Positions 44,635 through 52,269 of a stretch of 64,000 nt of DNA are shown here, piece after piece. A program made the position numbers and the translations under genes. The first letter of the stretch is position 1, and each line of letters opens with the position of its first letter. This DNA is from Muribaculum sp. (lineage in GTDB: Bacteria; Bacteroidota; Bacteroidia; Bacteroidales; Muribaculaceae): the NCBI GenBank assembly GCA_023667055.1, contig JAMPAV010000005.1, forward strand, positions 22,476 to 86,475. Reading direction: 5' to 3'. The notes below the pieces were generated by a model. The model was not told the DNA's origin and searched no databases. It was given only the letters and a program-made list of their open reading frames with translations.

Positions 44635-44666
44635 CCCTTAACCCTTAACTCTTAACTCTTAACTCT
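44632..44666. repeat. Heptanucleotide array TAACCCT x2, TAACTCT x3
   Basis: Five consecutive 7-base units filling nearly the whole parA-parB gap, the first triplet being the parA stop codon TAA. It ends 10 bases before the parB ATG. Confidence 0.9.
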
Positions 44667-44676
44667 TCGCCCTACA

Positions 44677-45558
44677 ATGGCTTTGAAACGCAATGCACTC
44701 GGACGTGGACTTGACTCCCTGATTGGTATCTCTGAAGTCAGAACCGATGGAGGAAGCGCCATTTCCGAAATAGACATATACTCGATTTCTCCAAATCCCG
44801 ACCAACCCCGCAGGTCTTTCTCAGAAGAAGGCCTTGATGAGTTGGCATCATCAATTCGTGAACTCGGTATTATTCAACCGCTGTCGCTGCGCTCTGCTCC
44901 AGACGGTCGATACCAGATAATAGCCGGCGAGCGCCGCTGGCGAGCTGCAAAAATGGCAGGACTCTCTACTGTGCCTGCATACGTGCGTACGGCTTCTGAT
45001 TCGGAAGTCACGGAAATGGCTCTCATCGAGAATATACAGCGCGAAGATTTAAATGCAATTGAAGTGGCTCTTGCTTTCCGAAAACTTCTCGACACCTACG
45101 AGATGACGCAGGAACGCCTCAGCGAACGGGTGGGAAAATCGCGCACCGTCATCACCAATCATCTTCGCCTGCTTAAGCTTCCGGCTGAAATCCAATTGGC
45201 TCTGCGCGACCACAAACTTGACATGGGACATGCACGTGCTCTCCTTGCTGTGGAGGACCCGAAACAGCAGCTCAAGATTTTCAAGCAGATTCTAAAAGAT
45301 GGACTCAGCGTGAGAATGGTGGAGAAACTGGCGCGTGATGCCGCCGAAGGCAATGGCGCAGAGCAGAAGGAATCCGTGAAAACGGGTTTGTCAAGCACAA
45401 AAGACTATGACTTTTTCGTGCGCGATCTTCAACAATATTTCCCTACTACAGTCAAGTTTGCAAGAAACGACAATGGCAAAGGCAGCATCACATTGAAATT
45501 TGACAATGACGAGCAACTGATGCAACTTGTCAACGCATTTGAAAAATTGAAGCAATGA
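44677..45558 (+). CDS. parB: Chromosome partitioning protein ParB (Spo0J)
   Basis: 293 residues. N-terminal CTPase/ParB-N domain with IIAGERRWRAAKMAGL (GERRxRA box) and ALIENIQREDLNAIEVA, then the helix-turn-helix domain (MTQERLSERVGKSRTVITNHLRLLKLP) that binds parS, and a short C-terminal dimerisation region. ParB clamps slide from parS sites and recruit SMC. Its stop overlaps the DUF5683 start (ATGA), linking it to the next gene. Confidence 0.95.
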   Translation: MALKRNALGRGLDSLIGISEVRTDGGSAISEIDIYSISPNPDQPRRSFSEEGLDELASSIRELGIIQPLSLRSAPDGRYQIIAGERRWRAAKMAGLSTVPAYVRTASDSEVTEMALIENIQREDLNAIEVALAFRKLLDTYEMTQERLSERVGKSRTVITNHLRLLKLPAEIQLALRDHKLDMGHARALLAVEDPKQQLKIFKQILKDGLSVRMVEKLARDAAEGNGAEQKESVKTGLSSTKDYDFFVRDLQQYFPTTVKFARNDNGKGSITLKFDNDEQLMQLVNAFEKLKQ

Positions 45559-46286
45559 ATATAAAGGTCGGCAGATTCGGAATTTTGATGGCTGTTGCGG
45601 TGTTTGCCTTGTGGCTGACACCTGCTGTCCATTCGCAGGATCCGGATCCTGACACTCTCCCTCTTCCAAACGACTCGGTGCTTGATGCCGAACTGCTTGT
45701 AAGGACACCGATTGAGGGTGAGATGTACGACGACGGACAGCATACTGTAGTTGTGGCAGATGACTACGGATTTGACGAACGTGGGAAGAAGATTTTCAAT
45801 CCGGACCCCACAAGAGCTGTGTGGCTTTCGGCCCTTTGTCCAGGACTTGGACAGATCTACAACCGGCGATATTGGAAACTTCCTATCGTTGTGGCCGGAT
45901 TCATGGGACTTGGATATGGCACAAGCTGGAACAACACCCAATTTAAGGATTACTCCAATGGATATATGGATCTCATGAGCGGCGACCCGGACAAAAAATC
46001 CTATATGAATTTCTTCCCTCCCAACACTGATGAAAGCTCGCTCAATAAGGACTGGTTGCAGTCTGTGTTGAAAAACCGCAAGAATTACTACAGAAGGAAC
46101 CGGGATCTTTGCATTATCTGCATGGTGGCTGTATATCTGGTGGCTATTGTGGATGCATACGTAGATGCGCAGCTTGCCCATTTCGATATAAGTCCGGACC
46201 TTTCGATGGATATAAGCCCCGGATTTTATACCGAACCTGTCACCCGAAGATATTCATTGGGAATGAATTGGTCATTCACCTTTTAA
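45555..46286 (+). CDS. DUF5683 exported/membrane protein
   Basis: 243 residues with a signal-like N-terminus (GILMAVAVFALWLTPAVHSQ). The conserved core is DPTRAVWLSALCPGLGQIYNRRYWKLPIVVAGFMGLGYGTSWNN, with a second membrane helix near residues 190-207 (LCIICMVAVYLVAIVDAYVDAQL) and a C-terminal beta segment ending SLGMNWSFTF. This is the DUF5683 family, regularly found right after parB in Bacteroidetes; function unknown. It is translationally coupled to parB. Confidence 0.85.
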   Translation: MNIKVGRFGILMAVAVFALWLTPAVHSQDPDPDTLPLPNDSVLDAELLVRTPIEGEMYDDGQHTVVVADDYGFDERGKKIFNPDPTRAVWLSALCPGLGQIYNRRYWKLPIVVAGFMGLGYGTSWNNTQFKDYSNGYMDLMSGDPDKKSYMNFFPPNTDESSLNKDWLQSVLKNRKNYYRRNRDLCIICMVAVYLVAIVDAYVDAQLAHFDISPDLSMDISPGFYTEPVTRRYSLGMNWSFTF

Positions 46287-46340
46287 GGCGTAACGGCTTA
46301 TAATTATCTTCCCTGACAAAACCGAAAGCTGAATACAAAA

Positions 46341-46375
46341 AACTGACAACTGAAAACTGACAACTGAAAACTGAC
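46341..46375. repeat. Heptanucleotide array AACTGAC/AACTGAA, five units
   Basis: Alternating AACTGAC and AACTGAA units (period 7, higher-order 14) ending 8 bases before the ATG of the LysM transglycosylase gene, in its 5' leader. Confidence 0.88.
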
Positions 46376-46383
46376 AACTATAT

Positions 46384-48051
46384 ATGACGCGCAAAACAAT
46401 ATTACTCTCACTCGCCCTGTTGGCATCGGCAACTTCTTTGTCTGCTGCCAATCCCAATGTGAACGATATAAAGACTTCCGTCACAGACGATGCCATCGTC
46501 TTTCCTGAATCTTTTGAACAAGACACCCAGAAGCTCCTGGAGGGATGGTATATGCGCAATTATACCGCCACCGATGATAATTTCAGCAAGAAAAAGGATG
46601 TGGATACTTCCGATGAAGTAATAAAAAGACGTCTTGCCCAGATGCCTACCGTGATTGAGATGCCGTTCAATTCCGTAGTGCGTCAATATATAGACCGATA
46701 TACCAAAACCAGCCGTCCTCAGGTGGCTGCCATTCTTGGACTGAGCCTATACTACATGCCCATTTTTGAGCAAGCACTTGAGGAACGCGGTTTGCCACAG
46801 GAATTAAAGTATCTTCCGGTGATAGAATCCGGTCTTGATCCGAATGCTGTCAGCAAGCACGGAGCCACTGGTCTCTGGCAGCTAATGCTGGCCACCGGAA
46901 AGGGATGCGGCCTTGACTGCAACAGCCTCGTGGATGAACGGCGTGATCCATACGCCTCATCAAGGGCAGCGGCCGATCTTCTCAAGCAACTTTTCGACAC
47001 CTACGGCGACTGGAGTCTTGCAATCGCCGCATATAATTCAGGCCCGACAGCCGTCAACAAGGCTATACGTCGTGCCGGAATAGATGCCAAGAAGGCTGAT
47101 TTCTGGAATATATACAATTATCTTTCAGATGAGACACGCGGATATGTGCCTATGTTTATCGCTGCAAACTATGTGATGACATATTATCCTGAGCACAACA
47201 TCAGCCCGGTGCTTCCAACAAAACCGCTCGTCACTGACACTATAGGGGTGACCGACAGAGTGCATTTTGATCAGATTTCCGCCGTGTTGGGTATCCCTAT
47301 AGATGAGCTCCGCATATTGAATCCCCAGTATCGCGAGGATATCATACCCGGCACTCCCGAGCGTGCTTATATGATTACTCTCCCCTCAAAACAGGTGCAT
47401 GCATATCTAATGAGCCATGACCAGATACTCGCATACGAGGCAGACAAATATGCACATCGGCTGACGGTGGAACCCGGAGCGGCTCCGCAAGCTGATGCGA
47501 CGGAACATTCAGGGCAAAATGCAGATAACGACCTTGCCGCTGTGACCCGGAATTCCGTCGCTAAAGATTTCGAGGCCGGTGCTCCGGTGACAGTATCACA
47601 CAAGGTGACAAAGGGTGAAACCCTGGCTTCCATTGCTGCCAAATATGGTGTGCAGGCATCCGAAATAAGAAGTACAAATGGACTCAGGCGCAATGCGGTG
47701 CGTGTGGGCCAGATTCTGACTATTGCCAATGTGGCTCCTGACAAGGCGGCAGAGGTGCAGACGCAGGAAATTGCGGAATCGAACCGGCCTGACGACAAAC
47801 CGGCTGTGGAGACAAAGAAACAAACACCGGTGAAGAAGGAAACAGCTTCCAGAAAATCAAAAAGCAAGTCAACCAAGGCTTCTTCAGGAAAGGCAACCAC
47901 CCACACCATCAAGAGTGGAGAGAATCTTGGCAAGATTGCCCGTAAGTATGGGGTCACTGTGGATGCAATCAAGAAGGCTAACGGCATGAAGAATGACAAC
48001 ATACGTGCCGGAAAGACTCTGACTATTCCGGCGAAAAAAGGCAAAAGTTAA
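46384..48051 (+). CDS. mltD: Membrane-bound lytic transglycosylase D-like protein with two LysM domains
   Basis: 555 residues, signal peptide MTRKTILLSLALLASATSLSA. The SLT domain (residues ~135-250) shows the catalytic glutamate in VIESGLDPNAVSKHGATGLWQLM and AIAAYNSGPTAVNKAIRRAG. Two LysM modules follow: THKVTKGETLASIA-type at ~400-445 (VSHKVTKGETLASIAAKYGV) and a second at ~507-551 (HTIKSGENLGKIARKYGV), joined by a lysine/serine-rich linker. It cleaves peptidoglycan glycan strands in the periplasm, producing anhydro-muropeptides. A heptamer array precedes its start and another overlaps its stop. Confidence 0.93.
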   Translation: MTRKTILLSLALLASATSLSAANPNVNDIKTSVTDDAIVFPESFEQDTQKLLEGWYMRNYTATDDNFSKKKDVDTSDEVIKRRLAQMPTVIEMPFNSVVRQYIDRYTKTSRPQVAAILGLSLYYMPIFEQALEERGLPQELKYLPVIESGLDPNAVSKHGATGLWQLMLATGKGCGLDCNSLVDERRDPYASSRAAADLLKQLFDTYGDWSLAIAAYNSGPTAVNKAIRRAGIDAKKADFWNIYNYLSDETRGYVPMFIAANYVMTYYPEHNISPVLPTKPLVTDTIGVTDRVHFDQISAVLGIPIDELRILNPQYREDIIPGTPERAYMITLPSKQVHAYLMSHDQILAYEADKYAHRLTVEPGAAPQADATEHSGQNADNDLAAVTRNSVAKDFEAGAPVTVSHKVTKGETLASIAAKYGVQASEIRSTNGLRRNAVRVGQILTIANVAPDKAAEVQTQEIAESNRPDDKPAVETKKQTPVKKETASRKSKSKSTKASSGKATTHTIKSGENLGKIARKYGVTVDAIKKANGMKNDNIRAGKTLTIPAKKGKS

Positions 48052-48074
48052 GGGTTAAGAGTTAAGGGTTAAGG
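48047..48074. repeat. Heptanucleotide array GTTAAGG/GTTAAGA, four units
   Basis: GTTAAGG, GTTAAGA, GTTAAGG, GTTAAGG. The mltD stop codon TAA (48049-48051) lies inside the first unit. It is close to the reverse complement of the parA-parB array (TAACCCT/TAACTCT). Confidence 0.88.
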
Positions 48075-48104
48075 ATTTATGAGTGGAGGAAAATCGGAAG
48101 AGCT

Positions 48105-49940
48105 ATGAAGGATTTTATAAGATTTCTTAGACGTTTCGCACGCCCATACGTCGGAACTTTGGCACTGAGCATTTTTTTCAATTTGCTCAATGGTGTCATG
48201 ACTGTATTCTCTTTCGCTTTCATCATTCCCATACTTCAGGTTATCTTTGGTCTGCAACGCGGTGACTATGAATATATGCCATGGGGATCAGGCAATCTTA
48301 TCGACACTGTCACCAACAATTTCTACTACTTCACAGGAAATATAATTGACACTCAGGGTGCATCAAAAGCATTGGCATGGCTTGGCCTGATTTTTATAAT
48401 CATGACTCTTGTCAAGGTCATGACAGGGTATTTCAGTGAATATTTCACTATCCCAATGCGCAATGGTGTGGTGCGTGACATTCGCAATGCCATGTATGCA
48501 AAGATTCTGTCGCTGCCCATAGGATATTTCAGTGGTGAGAGGAAAGGCGATATAATGGCGCGTATGAGCGGAGATGTTACGGAGGTGGAGGCTTCGGTGA
48601 TGTCATCGCTTCATGCCTTGTTTCGATATCCTATACTCATAGTCATCTATCTTGCCACAATGATTGCCGTCAGCTGGCGACTGACGTTGTTTGTATTCGT
48701 CCTGCTTCCGGTGATGGGTTGGGTGATGGGCACTGTTGGTAAGAAACTTAAGGCTCAGAGTCTTAAAACAATGCAAATCGGCGGACAGATACTTTCCACC
48801 ATAGAGGAAAGTCTCGGCGGGCTGCGTATCATCAAGGCTTTCAATGCCGAGCGTCAGATGGATGCACGTTTCAGGTCGGAGACACAAAGCTACGTCAGGT
48901 CTGCCAATGCGATGCTGCGCCGTCAGGCACTTGCGCATCCAATGAGTGAATTCCTCGGCACCATCGCTGTGATTGTGGTGCTGTGGTTTGGTGGTACGCT
49001 TATACTCACGGGTTCTTCATCTATAGATGCTGCTTCCTTCATCTTCTACATGACAATTTTCTACAGTATCATCAATCCCGCAAAAGACCTGTCGAAGACC
49101 GGTTACACTGTCTCAAAGGGAATGGCAGCCTTGGCGCGTATCGACAAGATACTGGATGCAGAGAATCCAATCAAGAATCCGGTCAATCCCAAACCTCTCC
49201 CTTCTGAATCGGATGTTGCGGCAATTGAATTCAAAGATGTGACTTTCAGATATGACGGTGACGAGCGCACAGTGCTTGACCATATCAACCTGAAAGTGCC
49301 CAAGGGTAAGACTGTGGCGATTGTCGGACAGTCGGGAAGTGGCAAATCAACCCTCGTTGATCTTATCCCGCGATTTTATGACGTCACTGAGGGTCAGGTG
49401 CTCGTAAAAGGGGAGGATGTACGGGATGTCAGGGTGGCGGATCTTCGCGGTCTCATGGGCAACGTGAATCAGGAGGCAATTCTCTTCAACGACACTTTCC
49501 GCAATAATATTGCCTTTGGATGCGATAATGCTTCTCAGAAGGATATTGAAAGAGCTGCCAAAATTGCGAATGCCCATGATTTCATCATGTCAAATCCCGA
49601 GGGTTACGACACAATGTTGGGCGACCGTGGATGTCGGCTTTCAGGCGGCGAACGGCAACGCATAAGCATTGCCCGCTCTATCCTTAAGAACCCGGACATC
49701 TTGATACTCGATGAAGCCACTTCTGCACTTGACAATGAGAGCGAGCGGCTTGTGCAAGAGGCTCTTGACAGATTGATGCGCGACCGAACCACTATCGTAA
49801 TTGCCCACCGGCTTTCCACCATAGTAAATGCCGACATAATTTGCGTGATGAAAGATGGACAGATAGTGGAGCAAGGCACCCATTCAGATCTACTCGAACT
49901 TAATGGACACTATGCTCGACTTCAGGCTCTCTCTTCCTGA
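48105..49940 (+). CDS. ABC exporter, fused membrane and ATPase domains (MsbA-like)
   Basis: 611 residues: six membrane helices in residues 1-330 (FARPYVGTLALSIFFNLLNGVM onward), then a nucleotide-binding domain with Walker A GQSGSGKST (~407-415), the signature LSGGERQRISIARSI, Walker B DILILDEATSALD and the H-loop IVIAHRLSTI. Homodimeric exporters of this type flip lipids (MsbA) or export drugs or peptides. The long extracellular loop in the first half (residues ~50-90) is a little larger than in MsbA. Substrate unassigned. In many Bacteroides this position after mltD is taken by a relA/spoT gene. Confidence 0.9.
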   Translation: MKDFIRFLRRFARPYVGTLALSIFFNLLNGVMTVFSFAFIIPILQVIFGLQRGDYEYMPWGSGNLIDTVTNNFYYFTGNIIDTQGASKALAWLGLIFIIMTLVKVMTGYFSEYFTIPMRNGVVRDIRNAMYAKILSLPIGYFSGERKGDIMARMSGDVTEVEASVMSSLHALFRYPILIVIYLATMIAVSWRLTLFVFVLLPVMGWVMGTVGKKLKAQSLKTMQIGGQILSTIEESLGGLRIIKAFNAERQMDARFRSETQSYVRSANAMLRRQALAHPMSEFLGTIAVIVVLWFGGTLILTGSSSIDAASFIFYMTIFYSIINPAKDLSKTGYTVSKGMAALARIDKILDAENPIKNPVNPKPLPSESDVAAIEFKDVTFRYDGDERTVLDHINLKVPKGKTVAIVGQSGSGKSTLVDLIPRFYDVTEGQVLVKGEDVRDVRVADLRGLMGNVNQEAILFNDTFRNNIAFGCDNASQKDIERAAKIANAHDFIMSNPEGYDTMLGDRGCRLSGGERQRISIARSILKNPDILILDEATSALDNESERLVQEALDRLMRDRTTIVIAHRLSTIVNADIICVMKDGQIVEQGTHSDLLELNGHYARLQALSS

Positions 49941-49955
49941 CACTAACATATCTCG

Positions 49956-50027
49956 ATCTCCCTGATAATTCTGATCTCTCTGATAACTCTAATATCTCTG
50001 ATAACTCTAATATCTCTGATAACTCTA
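49956..50027. repeat. 18-bp tandem array, four units, upstream of purN
   Basis: Units ATCTCCCTGATAATTCTG, ATCTCTCTGATAACTCTA, ATATCTCTGATAACTCTA (twice). The last two are identical. The same satellite occurs as inverted copies around phoH (18193-18237, 19211-19244). It fills most of the gap between the ABC exporter and purN. Confidence 0.9.
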
Positions 50028-50056
50028 AGTCAATAACACCGAAAACACAATATGAT

Positions 50057-51085
50057 ATGATAAATATAGCAATCTTCGCTTCGGGAACAGGCTCGAACGC
50101 AGTGAATCTTGTAAGAACATTCAATTCCGGCGACCAAATAAGGGTGGCAATCTGCCTTACTGACAGAGAGAATGCTCCGGTTATGGAGCGTATGGCCGAA
50201 TTGGGCGTGCCCACAGAATTCTACCCACGTAGTGTTTGGAAAGAGAATCCACAGTTGATTCTCGATGTCTTGCGTAGCCACGATGTGAAGATAATTGTTC
50301 TTGCAGGCTTCCTATGCTATGTGCATCCTGATATTGTGAGGACGTATGCAGGACGTATTCTCAACATTCATCCATCTCTGCTTCCCGCATACGGAGGAAA
50401 GGGAATGCATGGTTCAAATGTGCATAAGGCGGTGATTGAGGCCGGCGAACTGAAAAGTGGTGCGACTGTGCATATTGTCACTGAAGATATAGATAATGGC
50501 CCGATAGTGTTGCAAAAGGAGGTAATGGTGCTCCCGGACGATACCCCTGAATCGCTTGAGGCCAAGGTGCATGAGGTGGAATATCAGATTTTTCCGGAGG
50601 CTGTAAGAAAAATAGCAGATGGCCTTGAGCCTCCGGCCATCCCAAAGAGTGTGGATGATGAATGGGCCAAGGTTTTAGGCGTGAAGAACAATGTGCGTGA
50701 ATCCCGGCAAGAGACTCAACCGGGTGGGTCCAATCCGTCGCAAGCACAGCAGTATCAGGGAAACGTGCAGTTTGCCACGGTCAAGGCCAAACCTTGGATG
50801 CAGACAATTCAAAATTCAAAATTCAAAATTCAAAATCCCCCTGAGGAGCCGATGCCTTCCACATGGCTTGTATGGTCGGTGATATGCACCATATTGTGTT
50901 GCTTCATCCCGGGTATAGTGGCCATAGTGCAGTCGGCAAAAGTAAGTAGCAAATACTATTCAGGTGATATAGAGGGAGCTAAACGGGCCTCCCATAATGC
51001 TGAGATTTGGATTATAGTATCTTTCGTGCTCGGTGTCATCTCCAACACTATCTATCTTCCCCTGACAATAGCCGGAATCCTTTAG
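50057..51085 (+). CDS. purN: Phosphoribosylglycinamide formyltransferase with C-terminal CD225/dispanin membrane domain
   Basis: 342 residues, far above the ~190-210 of PurN. Residues 1-~213 are a complete GAR transformylase: NIAIFASGTGSNAVNLV (phosphate loop), FLCYVHPDIV, NIHPSLLPAYGGKGMHGSNVHKAV (catalytic N and H) and GATVHIVTEDIDNGPI (catalytic D), for the 10-formyl-THF step of purine synthesis. A Gln/Ser-rich linker (~214-262) follows, then a CD225-type module (STWLVWSVICTILCCFIPGIVAIV, SAKVSSKYYSGDIEGAKRASHNAEIWI) with two membrane helices. The linker contains four ATTCAAA heptamers; 28 bases is not a multiple of three, so other copy numbers break the fusion. The CD225 part could also start at the ATG at 50852. 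Confidence 0.88.
   Translation: MINIAIFASGTGSNAVNLVRTFNSGDQIRVAICLTDRENAPVMERMAELGVPTEFYPRSVWKENPQLILDVLRSHDVKIIVLAGFLCYVHPDIVRTYAGRILNIHPSLLPAYGGKGMHGSNVHKAVIEAGELKSGATVHIVTEDIDNGPIVLQKEVMVLPDDTPESLEAKVHEVEYQIFPEAVRKIADGLEPPAIPKSVDDEWAKVLGVKNNVRESRQETQPGGSNPSQAQQYQGNVQFATVKAKPWMQTIQNSKFKIQNPPEEPMPSTWLVWSVICTILCCFIPGIVAIVQSAKVSSKYYSGDIEGAKRASHNAEIWIIVSFVLGVISNTIYLPLTIAGIL
50807..50834. repeat. Coding heptanucleotide array ATTCAAA x4 inside purN
   Basis: Four perfect ATTCAAA units encoding IQNSKFKIQN in the linker between the PurN and CD225 parts. With three units the frame ends about 15 codons further on; with five it ends within a few codons. Only 1, 4, 7... units join the two domains. Confidence 0.92.
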
Positions 51086-51095
51086 GCACCGACTC

Positions 51096-51118
51096 AAAAA
51101 AATGGCAGCCGGCGGCTG
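51096..51118 (-). terminator. Probable intrinsic terminator after the polyprenyl synthase gene
   Basis: Minus strand: CAGCC-GCC-GGCTG stem-loop, then CCATTTTTTT. The stem is short (5 bp, GC-rich) but lies 13 bases after the stop of the 51131-52111 gene, between two convergent genes. Confidence 0.5.
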
Positions 51119-51130
51119 GAACCTTAGTAA

Positions 51131-52111
51131 TTAGAAATGGCGGGCGATGGTGAAGGCGAAAAGGGATGAGAAGGCTGAACTCCATTCATTGGAGGGTAGG
51201 GTCTTGAGTATGGCCTCGCTTTCACCACGCATGCGCTCCATCACTGAGTAGGCATAATCGATGCCTCCATTCTTTTTGGCAAATTCTATAAGCTTGGCTA
51301 TTTCGGAATCGGTGAGACATCCTCTTCTGATAAGGCTCTTCATGTGCTCGGATTCCTCAGCCGGTCCGACCCTCAGCGCATACAAAAGTGGCAAACTCAC
51401 CTTGTTTTCTCTTAGATCGTTGCCGGTGGGCTTGCCTATCTCCTTGTCCTCATAATAGTCGAATATGTCATCCTTGATCTGAAAGCATAGGCCTAAGAGA
51501 CGTCCATATTCCACAGCGTTTGCCACCATGAAGGAATCTGCACCGGCTGACTCAGCTCCCATCTTTATACACTTCATGAATAGAGACGCCGTCTTCTTGC
51601 TTATCACGTCCATGTAGCGGTTCTCGTCGAATGTGCATTCGCGTGCATTGGAAATCTGGTCTATTTCTCCAAGCGATAGTTCTTTGCCAAGTTCAGCAAC
51701 GGAAGTTATTGCCTTTATGTCACCGGTCTTTATGACCTCTGCGAGAGCATTGCTCACAAAAAAATCGCCGGTAAGCACAGCTATACGGTTGTCGAAATCA
51801 CGGTTGATTGTGGGTGTGCCTCGGCGGTAGTCGGATTTATCCACCACGTCATCATGTATAAGTGATGCGTTGTGAAGCATCTCAAGCGAGGCCGCGGAGT
51901 GAAGGGTGCTTTCGGTGATTCCGCCGAAGAGTTTTGCACTTAGCATAACCAGAAGCGGTCGTATTTGTTTCCCCTTGGTCAGTAGATATTGTGCCACGAC
52001 ACGGCTCAGCAGGGGGTCGTCGGTGTGAAGACCCTCGCGCATGTATGCATTCATAGCATCAAGTTCGGCACTCAACCGGTGCCTTAGATTTTGCATTGTG
52101 TCGTTTGCCAT
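51131..52111 (-). CDS. Trans-polyprenyl diphosphate synthase (IspB/octaprenyl type)
   Basis: 326 residues. The two aspartate-rich motifs are LIHDDVVDKSDYRRG (first DDxxD) and LCFQIKDDIFDYYED (second), with GKQIRPLLVMLSAKLFGG and NKVSLPLLYAL. Head-to-tail condensation of isopentenyl diphosphate makes the side chain of menaquinone. Residues before the first Asp motif are medium-sized (SLEMLHNASLIHDD), consistent with a long-chain product, but exact chain length is not predicted. Convergent with purN, divergent from polA. Confidence 0.9.
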   Translation of the reverse strand: MANDTMQNLRHRLSAELDAMNAYMREGLHTDDPLLSRVVAQYLLTKGKQIRPLLVMLSAKLFGGITESTLHSAASLEMLHNASLIHDDVVDKSDYRRGTPTINRDFDNRIAVLTGDFFVSNALAEVIKTGDIKAITSVAELGKELSLGEIDQISNARECTFDENRYMDVISKKTASLFMKCIKMGAESAGADSFMVANAVEYGRLLGLCFQIKDDIFDYYEDKEIGKPTGNDLRENKVSLPLLYALRVGPAEESEHMKSLIRRGCLTDSEIAKLIEFAKKNGGIDYAYSVMERMRGESEAILKTLPSNEWSSAFSSLFAFTIARHF

Positions 52112-52137
52112 TATGTGTAAAACTCAAAAATTTTTCA

Positions 52138-52145
52138 CAAAATTA
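52138..52145 (-). promoter_or_regulatory. -7 box (TAATTTTG) for the polyprenyl synthase gene
   Basis: TAnnTTTG match on the minus strand, 27 bases before the ATG at 52111, in the shared polA upstream region. The -33 box is not clear. Confidence 0.4.
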
Positions 52146-52184
52146 CAAAATAATTTTGCATTTTCGGCATTTGATTGCCTATTA

Positions 52185-52218
52185 TTTGTTATTTTTGTAG
52201 TCAATAACTGTATTTTTG
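52185..52218 (+). promoter_or_regulatory. Bacteroidetes-type promoter for polA
   Basis: TTTG at 52185-52188, 22-base spacer, TATTTTTG at 52211-52218 followed by C. Predicted leader of ~45 bases to the ATG at 52270. A second TATTTTTG at 52190-52197 could be an alternative -7 box. The box lies inside the frame upstream of 52270, supporting the shorter polA start. Confidence 0.5.
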
Positions 52219-52269
52219 CCCCTAAAGCACCAAAATACACTATGTATATCTAAGAATCTGCCCAAAATT

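Noticed and set aside
43728..44676. parS site or replication origin near parAB
   Set aside because: No TGTTTCACGTGAAACA-like palindrome was found by eye, and no dnaA gene or DnaA-box cluster is present.
45429..46181. 250-codon minus-strand frame across parB and DUF5683
   Set aside because: It crosses the junction of two well-supported plus-strand genes and has no independent support.
49956..50027. 18-bp array as a CRISPR or iteron
   Set aside because: Units are directly adjacent without spacers, and no Rep-like protein is encoded nearby.
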